From positions 1 through 64,000 of the forward strand of contig NZ_JABWCS010000221.1 of the NCBI RefSeq assembly GCF_013359945.1: a DNA stretch of 64,000 bases, read 5' to 3'. The DNA is from Paenibacillus agri (lineage in GTDB: Bacteria > Bacillota > Bacilli > Paenibacillales > Paenibacillaceae). A program made the position numbers and the translations under genes. The notes beneath the pieces were generated by a model, which saw nothing but the letters and a program-made list of their open reading frames with translations, searched no databases and was not told the DNA's origin. Positions 7,180-15,557 of the stretch are shown here, piece by piece (positions within the stretch are counted from its first letter, which is position 1; each line of letters opens with the position of its first letter).

Positions 7180-7620
7180 GTGTATTATGTCAACCGAAAA
7201 CAGATCGAAACCATTCTGGGGCAGATTCCCGATATTAACTTCGGCCTGCGCACGGCCGCAGATTCCTGGGACGGAGGAACACTGCTTGGTCTTGTACAGG
7301 AACGCAGTCTTCACCTGGCCATCGAGGTCGTCACAGATGTCGGAAGCTGCTTGATTGACGGATTCATTATGCGCGATGCAGGAAGCTATGAAGATATTAT
7401 TTCCATTATCCATGAGGAGAAGGTTTTCGGTGAAGACGGGTTGTTCGACACGCTGATCCGGTTGGTTGGGCTGCGTAAACCGCTGGTTCAAGATTATTTT
7501 GCTTGGGAACGCAGTGAGCTACACCCGCTGACGCAAGAATTGCCTCAGGCGCTTGAACGGTTCGCAGCAGAGGTACACCAGTATCTGGACCAGGAACTGG
7601 GAGCCGAAGTATTGAAGTGA
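7180..7620 (+). CDS. YutE-like protein (HepT/DUF86 family)
   Basis: Cytoplasmic helical protein, 146 residues. The segment VTDVGSCLIDGFIMRDAGSY matches B. subtilis YutE as I remember it, placing it in the DUF86/HepT-like family. Many HepT proteins are toxins paired with an MntA nucleotidyltransferase antitoxin; no such partner is adjacent here, as for YutE, so a free-standing housekeeping role is more likely. The start is GTG (7180) preceded by GGAGGG at 7168-7173. A hairpin repeat lies directly upstream. Confidence 0.75.
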   Translation: MYYVNRKQIETILGQIPDINFGLRTAADSWDGGTLLGLVQERSLHLAIEVVTDVGSCLIDGFIMRDAGSYEDIISIIHEEKVFGEDGLFDTLIRLVGLRKPLVQDYFAWERSELHPLTQELPQALERFAAEVHQYLDQELGAEVLK

Positions 7621-7717
7621 AAAAAAGTTGAGCCAGTCAGTCACAGGACGAACTCCCTCTGCTTATGATAAAGCAGAAATAGGCACTTGCCCGGTAGGGC
7701 GGGGAGGAGGAGAAGCC

Positions 7718-8143
7718 ATGGACGGCTGGCTGGCTGCGGTTCTGGTGACTGGGATAGGTATTCTGGCCACTGCTGCCTTGCTATTGACCGTATCTGTCAT
7801 GAAGACCTTGGTTGCGCTGCGTGAGACGGTGAGCCAACTTGCGCTTGTCGGCACCTCACTTGCTGCTGACACTGCGGAGACTCTGCAGCGTACAGCGGCT
7901 ACAGCGGAGACTGCCGAAGCAAGACTAAGGGAATTGGAGCCGCTTGCGTCAGGGCTGGCTTGCGTCGGAGAATCTTTGAACGAGGCTGGGGAACAGTTGA
8001 AGACGCTCAGCCGCAAGACAGCAGCTTCTGCGAACCATGCACTAGAGCGGGCCCGGGAGCGTAATGAGCCAGGACTGGATCATGCTCTGCGTGCACTAGA
8101 TGCGGGTCTGACCCTCTGGACAGCCTGGAACAAGCGCAAGTAG
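7718..8143 (+). CDS. DUF948-type membrane-anchored coiled-coil protein
   Basis: 141 residues: one N-terminal transmembrane segment (WLAAVLVTGIGILATAALLL), then a long Ala/Leu/Thr/Glu-rich region predicted as coiled coil, ending in a basic tail (TAWNKRK). DUF948 proteins often neighbour YtxH proteins, as here. The ATG at 7718 follows GGAGGAG; an earlier in-frame start at 7628 would add 30 residues and lacks a good ribosome binding site. Role unknown, probably envelope or general stress. Confidence 0.7.
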   Translation: MDGWLAAVLVTGIGILATAALLLTVSVMKTLVALRETVSQLALVGTSLAADTAETLQRTAATAETAEARLRELEPLASGLACVGESLNEAGEQLKTLSRKTAASANHALERARERNEPGLDHALRALDAGLTLWTAWNKRK

Positions 8144-8202
8144 CCCGGACACATCTTGTTCGGAACCGGAGGACATCTTAAATTAAAAGGAGAGATCACA
8201 CG

Positions 8203-8793
8203 ATGAAAAAAGATTCGAAAAACTTGCTGTGGGGTATTGTTGCAGGAAGTGTCATCGGTTCGGTAACCGCCCTGCTCTTTGCCCCTAAGCCAGGGAAAGA
8301 GCTGCGGAAGGATATTGCTGATGGCGCATCGGCTACACTGGAGAAGAGTAAAGAACTGGCTACACAGGTAGGCGATAAAAGTACGGAATTGTACGGAAAA
8401 GCAAAAGATGCTGTAGGCAATGTGGTGCACGAGGTACGGGAATGGAGTAAACAGTATACCGAAGCGGATGAAGAGGAGAAACTTGCAGTCAGCGAAAGTA
8501 TTACTGTTATTGAGGATACTAAAGAAGCTGCAGATGCTGTCGGTGGTGTAGATGCCGCAGACGCAATAATTGCTGAAGAAGCAGTAGAAGCAGTAGAAGC
8601 AGTAGAAGCAGTAGAAGCAGTAGAAGCAGTAGAAGCAGTAGAAGTTGAAGAGGCTGTAATCACGGCTGTTGTTGCCGATGAAGTTGCCGCAGCTTCAGAG
8701 ACAGACAGTGTTGCTACAGAGGCTGAAGCTGTCTCCAAGGACGGTAGTGAGTCCACCGTTACCAATGAAACCGGAAACAACGAAGTGGTATAA
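8203..8793 (+). CDS. YtxH-domain protein with a VEA repeat tract
   Basis: General-stress type protein, 196 residues. The N-terminus has a short hydrophobic anchor (LLWGIVAGSVIGSVTALLFA) and the YtxH signature (APKPGKELRKDI), followed by an amphipathic region and a long acidic Ala/Glu/Val-rich tail. The tail contains seven perfect tandem copies of Val-Glu-Ala coded by a 9-bp DNA repeat. AAGGAGA precedes the ATG. It pairs with the upstream DUF948 gene. YtxH family proteins are stress-induced in Bacillus; the acidic tail is likely disordered. Confidence 0.8.
   Translation: MKKDSKNLLWGIVAGSVIGSVTALLFAPKPGKELRKDIADGASATLEKSKELATQVGDKSTELYGKAKDAVGNVVHEVREWSKQYTEADEEEKLAVSESITVIEDTKEAADAVGGVDAADAIIAEEAVEAVEAVEAVEAVEAVEAVEVEEAVITAVVADEVAAASETDSVATEAEAVSKDGSESTVTNETGNNEVV
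8581..8643 (+). repeat. 9-bp coding microsatellite GCAGTAGAA x7
   Basis: Seven identical GCAGTAGAA units in frame encode Ala-Val-Glu repeats of the YtxH protein. Exact identity at all codon positions suggests recent expansion by slippage; changes of whole units keep the frame. Confidence 0.95.
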
Positions 8794-8852
8794 CTAAAGA
8801 CGGCTTAATAACCTATAGATAGTCTGGAATCAAAAGGTTTATATCTTTAAGC

Positions 8853-8889
8853 AGAGCCGGTTTCCGCAGGGAGCGGAGAGCGGCTTTTC
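8853..8889 (+). terminator. Terminator after the YtxH gene
   Basis: AGAGCCG and TCCGC pair with GCGGA and GCGGCT around a short loop, followed by TTTTCT. Confidence 0.72.
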
Positions 8890-9047
8890 TGTGTCCGTAG
8901 CACGCAGGAATGATCGATTACTTCGATAAACTGTCTTGAACTACAGCAGGAAAAGGAGTAATATCTGCAATTGGGGTAACAGATAGGTACCTTTTGTTTT
9001 CGCCTTACATAAGCTACACAAAACAAGTAGAAGGAAGCGGTGTGTTC

Positions 9048-9854
9048 GTGCAGCAAGCTATTGCAATATTGGATTCAGGTGTGGGAGGATTGACGGTTGC
9101 CAAGGAAGTGATGAGACAGCTCCCAAGGGAGAAAATCATTTATTTCGGAGACACTGCCAGAGCCCCGTACGGACCCCGTTCGACCGAGCAAGTGAAGTTG
9201 TTCACCGAGCAAATCGTGGACTATTTGATTCAATTCAATCCTAAAATGATCGTCATCGCCTGTAACACAGCCACGGCGGCGGCACTTGATTATATCTCGG
9301 CCAAAGTTACCATTCCAGTGATCGGTGTCATTCATCCGGGTGCCCGGGCAGCGATCAGTGTCACCAAGAGCGGTCAGGTCGGTGTAATCGGTACCGTTGG
9401 AACGATTGGAAGCGGAGCGTACACGGCTGCGCTGCAGCAGTTGTCTCCGTATGTGCAGGTAGTCAGCCAAGCATGCCCGACTCTGGTCCCGCTTGTGGAG
9501 CAGGGGATGTTCCGTTCGAATGAAAGCCAGGAGGTTGTGGGCCAGGCGCTGGAAGGCATTAGGCACAGTAATATTGATACGTTGATTCTAGGCTGCACTC
9601 ATTATCCTTTTTTAGTGGAACCTATCGGACGGACGATGGGAGCGGGCGTCAAGCTGATCAGCTCAGCCGATGAGACGGCCCGGGAAGTTAGCACCATTCT
9701 ATATGACAAAGGCAAGCTGGCCAGTGGAGACGAGAGTCCCATCCACCAATTTTTTTGCAGCGGGGATGCAGAGATGTTCCAGAAAATCGCCCGTGACTGG
9801 CTGGGAGAGCAGATCAAGCGCACACCGGTCGTATGGCAGGTGTCCACGCTGTAG
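9048..9854 (+). CDS. murI: Glutamate racemase
   Basis: Converts L-glutamate to D-glutamate for peptidoglycan. 268 residues from the GTG at 9048 (MQQAIAILDSGVGG). Catalytic features are visible: LDSGVGGLTV with the conserved Asp, ACNTATAAAL with the first catalytic Cys, and LGCTHYPFL with the second Cys and His; YFGDTARAPYG is the substrate-binding loop. AAGGAAG at 9031-9037 supports GTG 9048, though GTG 9042 is possible. A strong terminator follows. The next gene is a cell-wall peptidase, so the region is themed on wall metabolism. Confidence 0.93.
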   Translation: MQQAIAILDSGVGGLTVAKEVMRQLPREKIIYFGDTARAPYGPRSTEQVKLFTEQIVDYLIQFNPKMIVIACNTATAAALDYISAKVTIPVIGVIHPGARAAISVTKSGQVGVIGTVGTIGSGAYTAALQQLSPYVQVVSQACPTLVPLVEQGMFRSNESQEVVGQALEGIRHSNIDTLILGCTHYPFLVEPIGRTMGAGVKLISSADETAREVSTILYDKGKLASGDESPIHQFFCSGDAEMFQKIARDWLGEQIKRTPVVWQVSTL

Positions 9855-9916
9855 TTATGTTTGCTGCAGTTTGGAACAGGGACAACCTTCAGGAGGCATG
9901 AATCGGTCGACAACTA

Positions 9917-9956
9917 AAAACGGGTATCGCCTACTTGAGGTGATACCCGTTTTTTC
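9917..9956 (+). terminator. Terminator of murI
   Basis: ACGGGTATC pairs with GATACCCGT around a 16-base inner part that also pairs partly, followed by TTTTT. Confidence 0.88.
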
Positions 9957-10124
9957 ATATCGTATGCCGAAGGCGGCTGCACGAAGTTTCCCGGTGTCCT
10001 CATGTGGGACAGCTGGGGCTGCATACAATAGAACAGAGGGCTGTGTCCTGCTGTTATCCAGGCTACGCGCCGGGTGAACACCTTCAGCGGGCAACGGCAA
10101 ATGATGGCCGAAAGGATGAGGCAT

Positions 10125-11339
10125 ATGCAGCAATACATTGCACGCAGGGGAGATACCGTAAGCCGAATTGCCGCCATGCATGGACTAACGCCGGAACATG
10201 TCATTCAAGGTAACCCGTGGGCATCCAGACAGCCATACCTGTATCCCGGACAGATTCTGTTTCTCCCTTCCGCACCCCGCAGAAGGTATGCAGTACAGGA
10301 AGAGGATCATGAAGAGAAAATATCGACCTTGTTCGGAGTCAGCCCGGAGGCGCTGGAGCAGTTGAATCCCGGCTTCCTATCCGGGCGCTGTTGTATCCCG
10401 GGCAAAGTATTGGTGATTCCTGCACCGGAACCGCAGCGCATTGTCTATCTGCGCGGAGAGTACGGCCCAACCGAGTTAGGGGCAGATATTGACCGATTGG
10501 TGGAGCGTTATCCCTTCATCGTGAAGGAGACGATCGGTAGCAGTGTGCTGGGCAAGCCTCTGCAGCTGCTCCGGCTCGGAGCAGGGCCTCGCCATCTGCA
10601 TGTCAATGCGGCACTGCATGCGAATGAATGGCTAACCTCGCCTTGTCTGATGGCATTTCTGGAGGAATATGCGGCCGCTTATGCCGAAGGACGGCAGTGG
10701 AACGGCCACCGTCCCGCTGAGTGGTTCAAAGAATGGACGATATGGGCGGTGCCCATGGCTAATCCGGACGGGGTTGAATTAGTGCAAGAGGGGGTCTTAC
10801 CAAGTCATCCTTATTATGATCAGCTGATGGAATGGAATGGCGGACGGCGCAGCTTCCGCCATTGGAAGGCCAACATCCGGGGGGTGGATCTAGGCGATCA
10901 GTTTCCGGCCCACTGGGAAGAGGAAGCGGCGCGCCGGGGTACCTTGGGCCCGGGGCCACGCGATTATGGTGGCAGCGCCCCACTCAGCGAGCCAGAAGCT
11001 GTGGCACTGGTGACAGTAGCAGAGCAGGTGCCAGGGCATGCTGCGGTGTCACTCCACAGTCAGGGAGCGGAGATCTACTGGAACTACCGGGGCTATGAGC
11101 CCCCGGCCAGCAAGGCCCTCGCAGCTAAGCTGGCTGCAGCCAGCGGTTATCGGGCCGTGCATTTGACGGGCAGCGATGCTGGCTACAAGGACTGGTTCAT
11201 TCAGCGATTCCGCCGGCCGGGCTTTACGGTGGAACTGGGCATCGGCAAGAATCCGCTGCCGCTGGGTGATTTTGAGGATATGGCACTGGAAACCGGGCTG
11301 ATCCTGGGAAGTATTTTGTCAGATGTGAAATCATACTGA
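10125..11339 (+). CDS. LysM-M14 family gamma-D-glutamyl-DAP peptidase
   Basis: Cell-wall peptide hydrolase of 404 residues, like endopeptidase I of Bacillus, which cleaves between D-Glu and meso-DAP. Two LysM modules bind peptidoglycan (about 2-47, YIARRGDTVSRIAAMHGLT ... YPGQILFLP; and about 55-103). The M14 zinc carboxypeptidase domain follows, with HANE (His and Glu ligands), NPDG, LHSQG (third ligand) and ELGIG carrying the catalytic Glu. No signal peptide is visible, as in the sporulation-associated relatives. ATG 10125 follows AAAGGATGAGG; several upstream in-frame ATGs lack such a site. Confidence 0.88.
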   Translation: MQQYIARRGDTVSRIAAMHGLTPEHVIQGNPWASRQPYLYPGQILFLPSAPRRRYAVQEEDHEEKISTLFGVSPEALEQLNPGFLSGRCCIPGKVLVIPAPEPQRIVYLRGEYGPTELGADIDRLVERYPFIVKETIGSSVLGKPLQLLRLGAGPRHLHVNAALHANEWLTSPCLMAFLEEYAAAYAEGRQWNGHRPAEWFKEWTIWAVPMANPDGVELVQEGVLPSHPYYDQLMEWNGGRRSFRHWKANIRGVDLGDQFPAHWEEEAARRGTLGPGPRDYGGSAPLSEPEAVALVTVAEQVPGHAAVSLHSQGAEIYWNYRGYEPPASKALAAKLAAASGYRAVHLTGSDAGYKDWFIQRFRRPGFTVELGIGKNPLPLGDFEDMALETGLILGSILSDVKSY

Positions 11340-11373
11340 AACATTTTCAGCAAATTTGAGTAATATATGTTGT

Positions 11374-11417
11374 AGGGTATGGCCGCTGTTCAAACTACCT
11401 GCGGCTGTATCCTTTTT
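11374..11417 (+). terminator. Terminator of the M14 peptidase gene
   Basis: GGCCGC pairs with GCGGCT, extended by partly paired flanks GGGTAT and GTATCC, then TTTTT. It lies 35 bp after the stop. Confidence 0.65.
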
Positions 11418-11450
11418 ATATGGGATTTGGACAACATGGAGGGACATCCG

Positions 11451-11693
11451 ATGAAATGGAGAAGATGGTTTTCGCTTAAGATGTGGTCCCAGATCTTCCG
11501 TGCTTCCTGGCGATACATTGTATCTTCTCGGGTCACATTGGGGGACAAGCTGTTATTTACGATTCCTGTGCTGTTGTATTGGGTGCTACCGGATGTTATG
11601 CCATTTGTGCCTATCGATGATATCGGGGTAACGATGCTGCTGGCCGGCTGGTTCGTATCCAGAATGGATCGCAAATATCCTGAACTCCGGTAG
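11451..11693 (+). CDS. Small membrane protein, DUF1232-like
   Basis: 80 residues with two close hydrophobic segments (LLFTIPVLLYWVLPDVMPFV and IGVTMLLAGWFV). The order hydrophobic-LPD-hydrophobic-PIDDIG recalls the short YkvA/DUF1232 membrane domain, but the match is loose. N-terminus is basic and amphipathic (MKWRRWFSLKMWSQIF). The ATG at 11451 follows GGAGG; the longer frame from 11379 runs through the upstream terminator and is unlikely. Confidence 0.6.
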   Translation: MKWRRWFSLKMWSQIFRASWRYIVSSRVTLGDKLLFTIPVLLYWVLPDVMPFVPIDDIGVTMLLAGWFVSRMDRKYPELR

Positions 11694-11830
11694 CGGAAGA
11701 TGAATGTTCAGACTATTTCAGCATCCGGAAGACGTGTCTATTTTGTCAATATGGTTGCTTTTAGCAGCTTAGTTCCTTTAAAATAGATTATTGAGTATTT
11801 AAACTATAGATGCTGGGAGATGGATTGCAG

Positions 11831-12133
11831 ATGAACGTCAAAATTACCCGCAATGCGGCTAAAGTCATAAAGAAGCAGATTGAGCTGGAAGGCAACAGTG
11901 AACTGAAACTGCGCGTTGCGATTACGCATGCCCATGGCGACCATGCCCACTACGGCCTGGATTTGGACACGCCTAAAGAAAATGATGTTGTGGTTTCTAC
12001 AGACAAGGAAATTGACGTGATTCTGGAAGCAGGACAGCCGCTACTTGACGGCGTTAAGATTGACTATCTGTATTTCCCGGAAGAAGGCTTTGTCATCACT
12101 AATCCGTCTAAAGGAAATCACGGCGATCACTAA
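11831..12133 (+). CDS. HesB/IscA-like protein without cysteines
   Basis: 100 residues resembling the HesB-like Fe-S biogenesis fold (MNVKITRNAAKVIKKQIELE ... LRVAI ... HYGLDLD ... VEKEIDVILE-like ... GVKIDYLYFPEEGFVITNP). The three cysteines that bind clusters in IscA/SufA are all missing; there is no Cys in the protein. Instead there is HAHGDHAHYG in the middle and HGDH at the end, which may bind another metal. GGGAGA lies upstream of ATG 11831; an ATG at 11810 has no ribosome binding site. The YuzB-like gene follows in the same direction after 41 bp. Confidence 0.75.
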   Translation: MNVKITRNAAKVIKKQIELEGNSELKLRVAITHAHGDHAHYGLDLDTPKENDVVVSTDKEIDVILEAGQPLLDGVKIDYLYFPEEGFVITNPSKGNHGDH

Positions 12134-12174
12134 GCATTCGCCCCGGATTTTCAGACATAAAGAAGGGTTGCTCC

Positions 12175-12414
12175 ATGGCTAACGATATACGAGTATGCGA
12201 CAAGTGTAATTTTACCAGTCTCAAAAGCATTGTGCCTAAGCTGCAGAAGATGGCGCCAGATGCCGAGATAAAGATCGGCTGCAAGTCCTACTGCGGACCT
12301 TGCGGCAAACGGGCATTCGTCTTTATTAACGGACGCTATATCAGCGCTCCGACAGAAGATGAAGTACTGAAGAAAGTGGAATCTTTCGTCAAGCGGCCCG
12401 TTGCCCAGCAATAA
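12175..12414 (+). CDS. YuzB-like DUF1450 protein (thioredoxin-like)
   Basis: 79 residues. The order VCDKCNFTS ... GCKSYCGPCGKRAFVFINGR matches YuzB/DUF1450 proteins, which resemble thioredoxin-like [2Fe-2S] ferredoxins. Five cysteines are present (CDKC, GC, YCGPC). A Fe-S or disulfide role is likely but not proven. AAGGG precedes the ATG. It lies next to a HesB-like protein in the same direction, so both may work with metals or Fe-S centres. A strong terminator follows. Confidence 0.78.
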   Translation: MANDIRVCDKCNFTSLKSIVPKLQKMAPDAEIKIGCKSYCGPCGKRAFVFINGRYISAPTEDEVLKKVESFVKRPVAQQ

Positions 12415-12433
12415 TAATATGACGCACATCCGG

Positions 12434-12463
12434 CCGCCGCTGCATTTTGCAGGGCGGTTTTTG
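12434..12463 (+). terminator. Terminator of the HesB-like/YuzB-like unit
   Basis: CCGCCGCTGCA pairs with TGCAGGGCGG, then TTTTT. Confidence 0.85.
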
Positions 12464-12479
12464 TGAAAATATAAGAGTG

Positions 12480-12565
12480 TATATGTTTTACGCTATAAAT
12501 CATCCTTATTTTCTCGTTGAAACGGATACCGCCCCTTGGAGGGCGGTAAAGCCGTTTCTACTTGA
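12480..12565 (+). repeat. Dispersed ~85-bp hairpin element, copy B2
   Basis: Same layout as copy B1. GAAACGGATACCGCCC pairs with GGGCGGTAAAGCCGTTTC, and the element ends in TACTTG. It lies between the YuzB-like terminator and the aldo/keto reductase gene. Confidence 0.88.
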
Positions 12566-12633
12566 GTGAGATTATGATGCTATAATAGCAGCGTTGTTAG
12601 AAATCCGACTATTTCAGAGGGGGGAAGACCGGT

Positions 12634-13458
12634 ATGAAGCATATTACTGATGTAACGATATTGAACAATGGAATAGCGATGCCTTGGTTTGGAATTGGCA
12701 CTTACAAAGCAGAAGGTGAAGAGGTCGCCAAGGCGGTGACTGCGGCGCTGGAGCTGGGTTACCGGAGTATTGATACCGCTGCGGTCTATGGAAATGAGGA
12801 AGAGGTCGGACGGGCCATTGCGTCAAGCGGTGTATCGCGTGACAGTCTTTTTGTAACAACAAAGGTATGGAACACAGATCAGGGCTACGATACTACACTG
12901 AAAGCCTTTGATCTAAGCAGTCGCAAGCTGGGGCTGGAGATTATTGATCTTTATCTGATACACTGGCCGGGCCAAGATAAATATAAAGATACATGGCGTG
13001 CGCTGGAACGGCTCTACGAGGAAGGGCGGGTACGGGCGATCGGGGTAAGCAATTTTCAGATTCACCATCTGCAGGAATTGATGAAAGAGAGCTCAATTGT
13101 ACCTGCTGTTAATCAGGTGGAACTGCATCCTCGCTTCATACAGAAGGAACTGCATGATTTCTGCAAGCTTCAGCAGATACAGATCGAAGCCTGGGCGCCG
13201 TTGATGAAAGGCAGACTTCAGGACAATGAACTGCTCGCGGAGATTGCGGCAAGACATGGGAAAACAGTGCCGCAGGTGATTTTGCGCTGGGGTCTGCAAA
13301 ATGAAATTGTCATTATTCCTAAGTCGGTGACGGTATCCAGAATTAAGGAAAATAGTGAAATCTTCAATTTTGAATTGTCCCGGGAAGAACTGAACGCGAT
13401 TACTGGGTTGGATGCCGACGAACGAATCGGAACGAACCCGGATAAGCTCTTTTTCTAG
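12634..13458 (+). CDS. Aldo/keto reductase (AKR5-like)
   Basis: NADPH-dependent carbonyl reductase, 274 residues, of full family length. Catalytic tetrad: Asp in SIDTAAVYGNE, Tyr in the same motif, Lys in VTTKVWN and His in YLIHWPG. The cofactor segment IPKSV is at about 230. Resembles Bacillus YvgN/YtbE glyoxal and methylglyoxal reductases, a role I infer rather than see. The run GAGGGGGG precedes the ATG. It is monocistronic, with a terminator 27 bp after the stop. Confidence 0.9.
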   Translation: MKHITDVTILNNGIAMPWFGIGTYKAEGEEVAKAVTAALELGYRSIDTAAVYGNEEEVGRAIASSGVSRDSLFVTTKVWNTDQGYDTTLKAFDLSSRKLGLEIIDLYLIHWPGQDKYKDTWRALERLYEEGRVRAIGVSNFQIHHLQELMKESSIVPAVNQVELHPRFIQKELHDFCKLQQIQIEAWAPLMKGRLQDNELLAEIAARHGKTVPQVILRWGLQNEIVIIPKSVTVSRIKENSEIFNFELSREELNAITGLDADERIGTNPDKLFF

Positions 13459-13484
13459 ATCGCTTCTACAGAACAAGTATAAAC

Positions 13485-13530
13485 AAACAGCCTTAATACG
13501 TGTGATTTACACGCCTTTAAGGCTGTTTTA
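13485..13530 (+). terminator. Terminator of the aldo/keto reductase
   Basis: AAACAGCCTTAA pairs with TTAAGGCTGTTTT around a loop of about 20 bases, which contains its own CGTGTGATTTACACG hairpin. Confidence 0.85.
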
Positions 13531-13565
13531 TTGCGGTGGAGAATGCAGGAAAATGAGCAGAACCA

Positions 13566-13605
13566 TTAAAAAACGGACATTCTCCTTGGCAGGAGAGTGT
13601 CCGTT
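13566..13605 (-). terminator. Terminator of the rRNA methyltransferase gene
   Basis: On the minus strand ACGGACA.TCTCC-type arms (13573-13604) pair around TGCCAA and run into TTTTTT. Confidence 0.85.
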
Positions 13606-13614
13606 GCTCGTTAT

Positions 13615-14754
13615 TTACTGTGGCTTGCGCGGCGGCAATGGGCCTAGATATTGATAATACTGGCATTCAATGCGCCCGTTATAGAGCTTGCGGCGTTTAT
13701 CGGCTTTACGGCCGTAATATTGCTCGAATTCTTTGTAAGGGCTGATGGCGAAGAAGGACCAGGTTGGCAGATAGACCATCATCTCGCCGAATTGGCGGGT
13801 CAGCTTCTCTACTTCCTTATCACTGCTTATCCGTTCACCGTAAGGCGGGTTGGTGATAATACAGCCGTACTCTCCGTGTGGTCTGACCTTTGCGGCAGCC
13901 TGAACGGTAAAAGTAATCTCACCGGACAGTCCCGCACTTTTGGCCGCAGCTTCGGCAATCTCAATGGCCTCAGGATCAATATCGCTACCGAACAGCTGCA
14001 GCGGGTAATCATCACGCACTGCGTCGAAGGCTTCCTCGCGGGCTTCTTCCCAGAGGGACTTCGGAATGACCGGCCAATGCTCGGAAGGGAAAGAGCGGCG
14101 TAGGCCCGGGGCGATGTTCCAAGCGATCATCGCGGCTTCAATCAGAATGGTACCGGAACCGCAGCACGGATCATATAGCGGACGACTGCCGTTCCAGCGG
14201 CTGAGCTGCAGCAGCGCTGCCGCCATCGTCTCCTTGATCGGAGCTTCGGTAGCATGTCTGCGGTAGCCGCGCTTATGTAGCGCCGGTCCTGTCGTATCCA
14301 GCGTGATTAAGGCGATATCGTTCAGCAGAATCACCTCAATGACATAACGTGGCCCATTTTCTGGGAACCAATCGGTCTCGTACGACTGCTTCATTTTCTC
14401 GACAATCGCTTTCTTGACGATACCCTGGCAAGCAGGGACACTTGTCAGCTGTGATTTATGGGAACGGCCTTCCACAGGGAATTCTCCATGTTCGGGGATC
14501 CAGTCGGCCCAAGGCAGTGCCTTGACGCCTTCGAACAACTGATCGAAGGTGGACGCCGGGAACTGACCCATCTTGACCAGAACACGGTCGGAGGTGCGTA
14601 GCCACAAATTGCAGCGGCAGATGTCGATGTAATCTCCGCTGAACAGGACTCGTCCGTTCTCGATTGTGGTCTCATAGCCCAGTTGGTTCAGTTCGCGGGC
14701 CACGACGGCCTCCAGGCCCATCGGTGCCGTAGCGATTAATTGTAATTTGCTCAA
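13615..14754 (-). CDS. THUMP-domain 23S rRNA guanine-N2 methyltransferase (YpsC/RlmL family)
   Basis: SAM-dependent RNA methyltransferase of 379 residues. An N-terminal ferredoxin-like/THUMP region (ATAPMGLEAVVARELNQLGY) recognises RNA. The catalytic domain has DPCCGSGTILIEAA (SAM binding), GSDIDPEAI and the N2-guanine motif NPPYGER. It matches B. subtilis YpsC and the N-terminal half of E. coli RlmL. The start is TTG 14754, 11 bases after GGAG; a longer frame from 14805 has no ribosome binding site. It ends in its own terminator. Confidence 0.87.
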   Translation of the reverse strand: MSKLQLIATAPMGLEAVVARELNQLGYETTIENGRVLFSGDYIDICRCNLWLRTSDRVLVKMGQFPASTFDQLFEGVKALPWADWIPEHGEFPVEGRSHKSQLTSVPACQGIVKKAIVEKMKQSYETDWFPENGPRYVIEVILLNDIALITLDTTGPALHKRGYRRHATEAPIKETMAAALLQLSRWNGSRPLYDPCCGSGTILIEAAMIAWNIAPGLRRSFPSEHWPVIPKSLWEEAREEAFDAVRDDYPLQLFGSDIDPEAIEIAEAAAKSAGLSGEITFTVQAAAKVRPHGEYGCIITNPPYGERISSDKEVEKLTRQFGEMMVYLPTWSFFAISPYKEFEQYYGRKADKRRKLYNGRIECQYYQYLGPLPPRKPQ

Positions 14755-14922
14755 AAAGGTCTCAACTCCATTTAACTTGTAGATAAATACATAAAGCCAG
14801 TACAATCAAGTATAGGGGAATGCGCGGCAGTTCACAATGACCGTCACTCCGTAAAAAATAAACAATACACTTACCGGACTCTCTTAAGGAGATATCGGCA
14901 AGTCGATCAAAGGAGATTATAC

Positions 14923-15555
14923 ATGCTTAATCAGGAAGAATACAGTGAACAGCTATATACAGAAGATCAATTGCTGCTGGATGTCAAAACAGCGATCGTC
15001 GCCGCAGGGATGCCGGAGGTTTCCATTGCTCCGGGTTATGGACGGCTGCTGGGCATGCTCGTTAGCATCTCCCGGTCATCGCGGATTCTGGAGATCGGCG
15101 CACTTGGCGGTTACAGCGGGATCTGCCTGTCCCGCGGGCTGGCGCCTGGCGGCAAGCTGACTTCGCTGGAACTAAAGGCCGAATATGCCGAGCTGGCGCG
15201 TGGTCATCTGGAACAGGCCGGTTTCGGGTCCGAAGCAGTAGAGTACAGAGTAGGACCGGCCCTTGACAGTCTCAAGCAGCTGGAGGCTGAGGGGGCCACA
15301 TTCGATTTCTTTTTCATCGATGCGGATAAGGAGAATTACCCGAACTATCTGGAATATGCCATCCGGCTGGCACAGCCGGGAGCAATTATTGCCGGGGATA
15401 ACATCTTCCTGCGCGGTCGTACGCTGAACACCGAGAAGAACGGACCTGCCGTGCAGGCCATGCGTCGTTTCAATGAAATGATCGCCAGTGATGACCGGCT
15501 GACCAGCACACTGCTGCCTGCTTACGACGGGTTGGCCCTGGCAGTCGTTAAATAG
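14923..15555 (+). CDS. SAM-dependent O-methyltransferase (YrrM/COMT-like)
   Basis: 210 residues, complete. Methyltransferase_3 family: LEIGALGGYSGICLSR (SAM loop), SLELKAEYAELAR, the metal/SAM motif FFIDADKENYPNYLE and GAIIAGDNIFLRGR. Members methylate catechol-like hydroxyls, or in YrrM/TrmR a tRNA uridine; the target here cannot be read. AAAGGAG precedes the ATG. It converges with the MFS gene, with only 2 bp between stop codons and no visible terminator. Confidence 0.87.
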   Translation: MLNQEEYSEQLYTEDQLLLDVKTAIVAAGMPEVSIAPGYGRLLGMLVSISRSSRILEIGALGGYSGICLSRGLAPGGKLTSLELKAEYAELARGHLEQAGFGSEAVEYRVGPALDSLKQLEAEGATFDFFFIDADKENYPNYLEYAIRLAQPGAIIAGDNIFLRGRTLNTEKNGPAVQAMRRFNEMIASDDRLTSTLLPAYDGLALAVVK

Positions 15556-15557
15556 CG

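Noticed and set aside
7180..7620. HepT toxin of a HepT-MntA toxin-antitoxin pair
   Set aside because: No MntA-type nucleotidyltransferase is adjacent and the protein matches the solitary YutE type.
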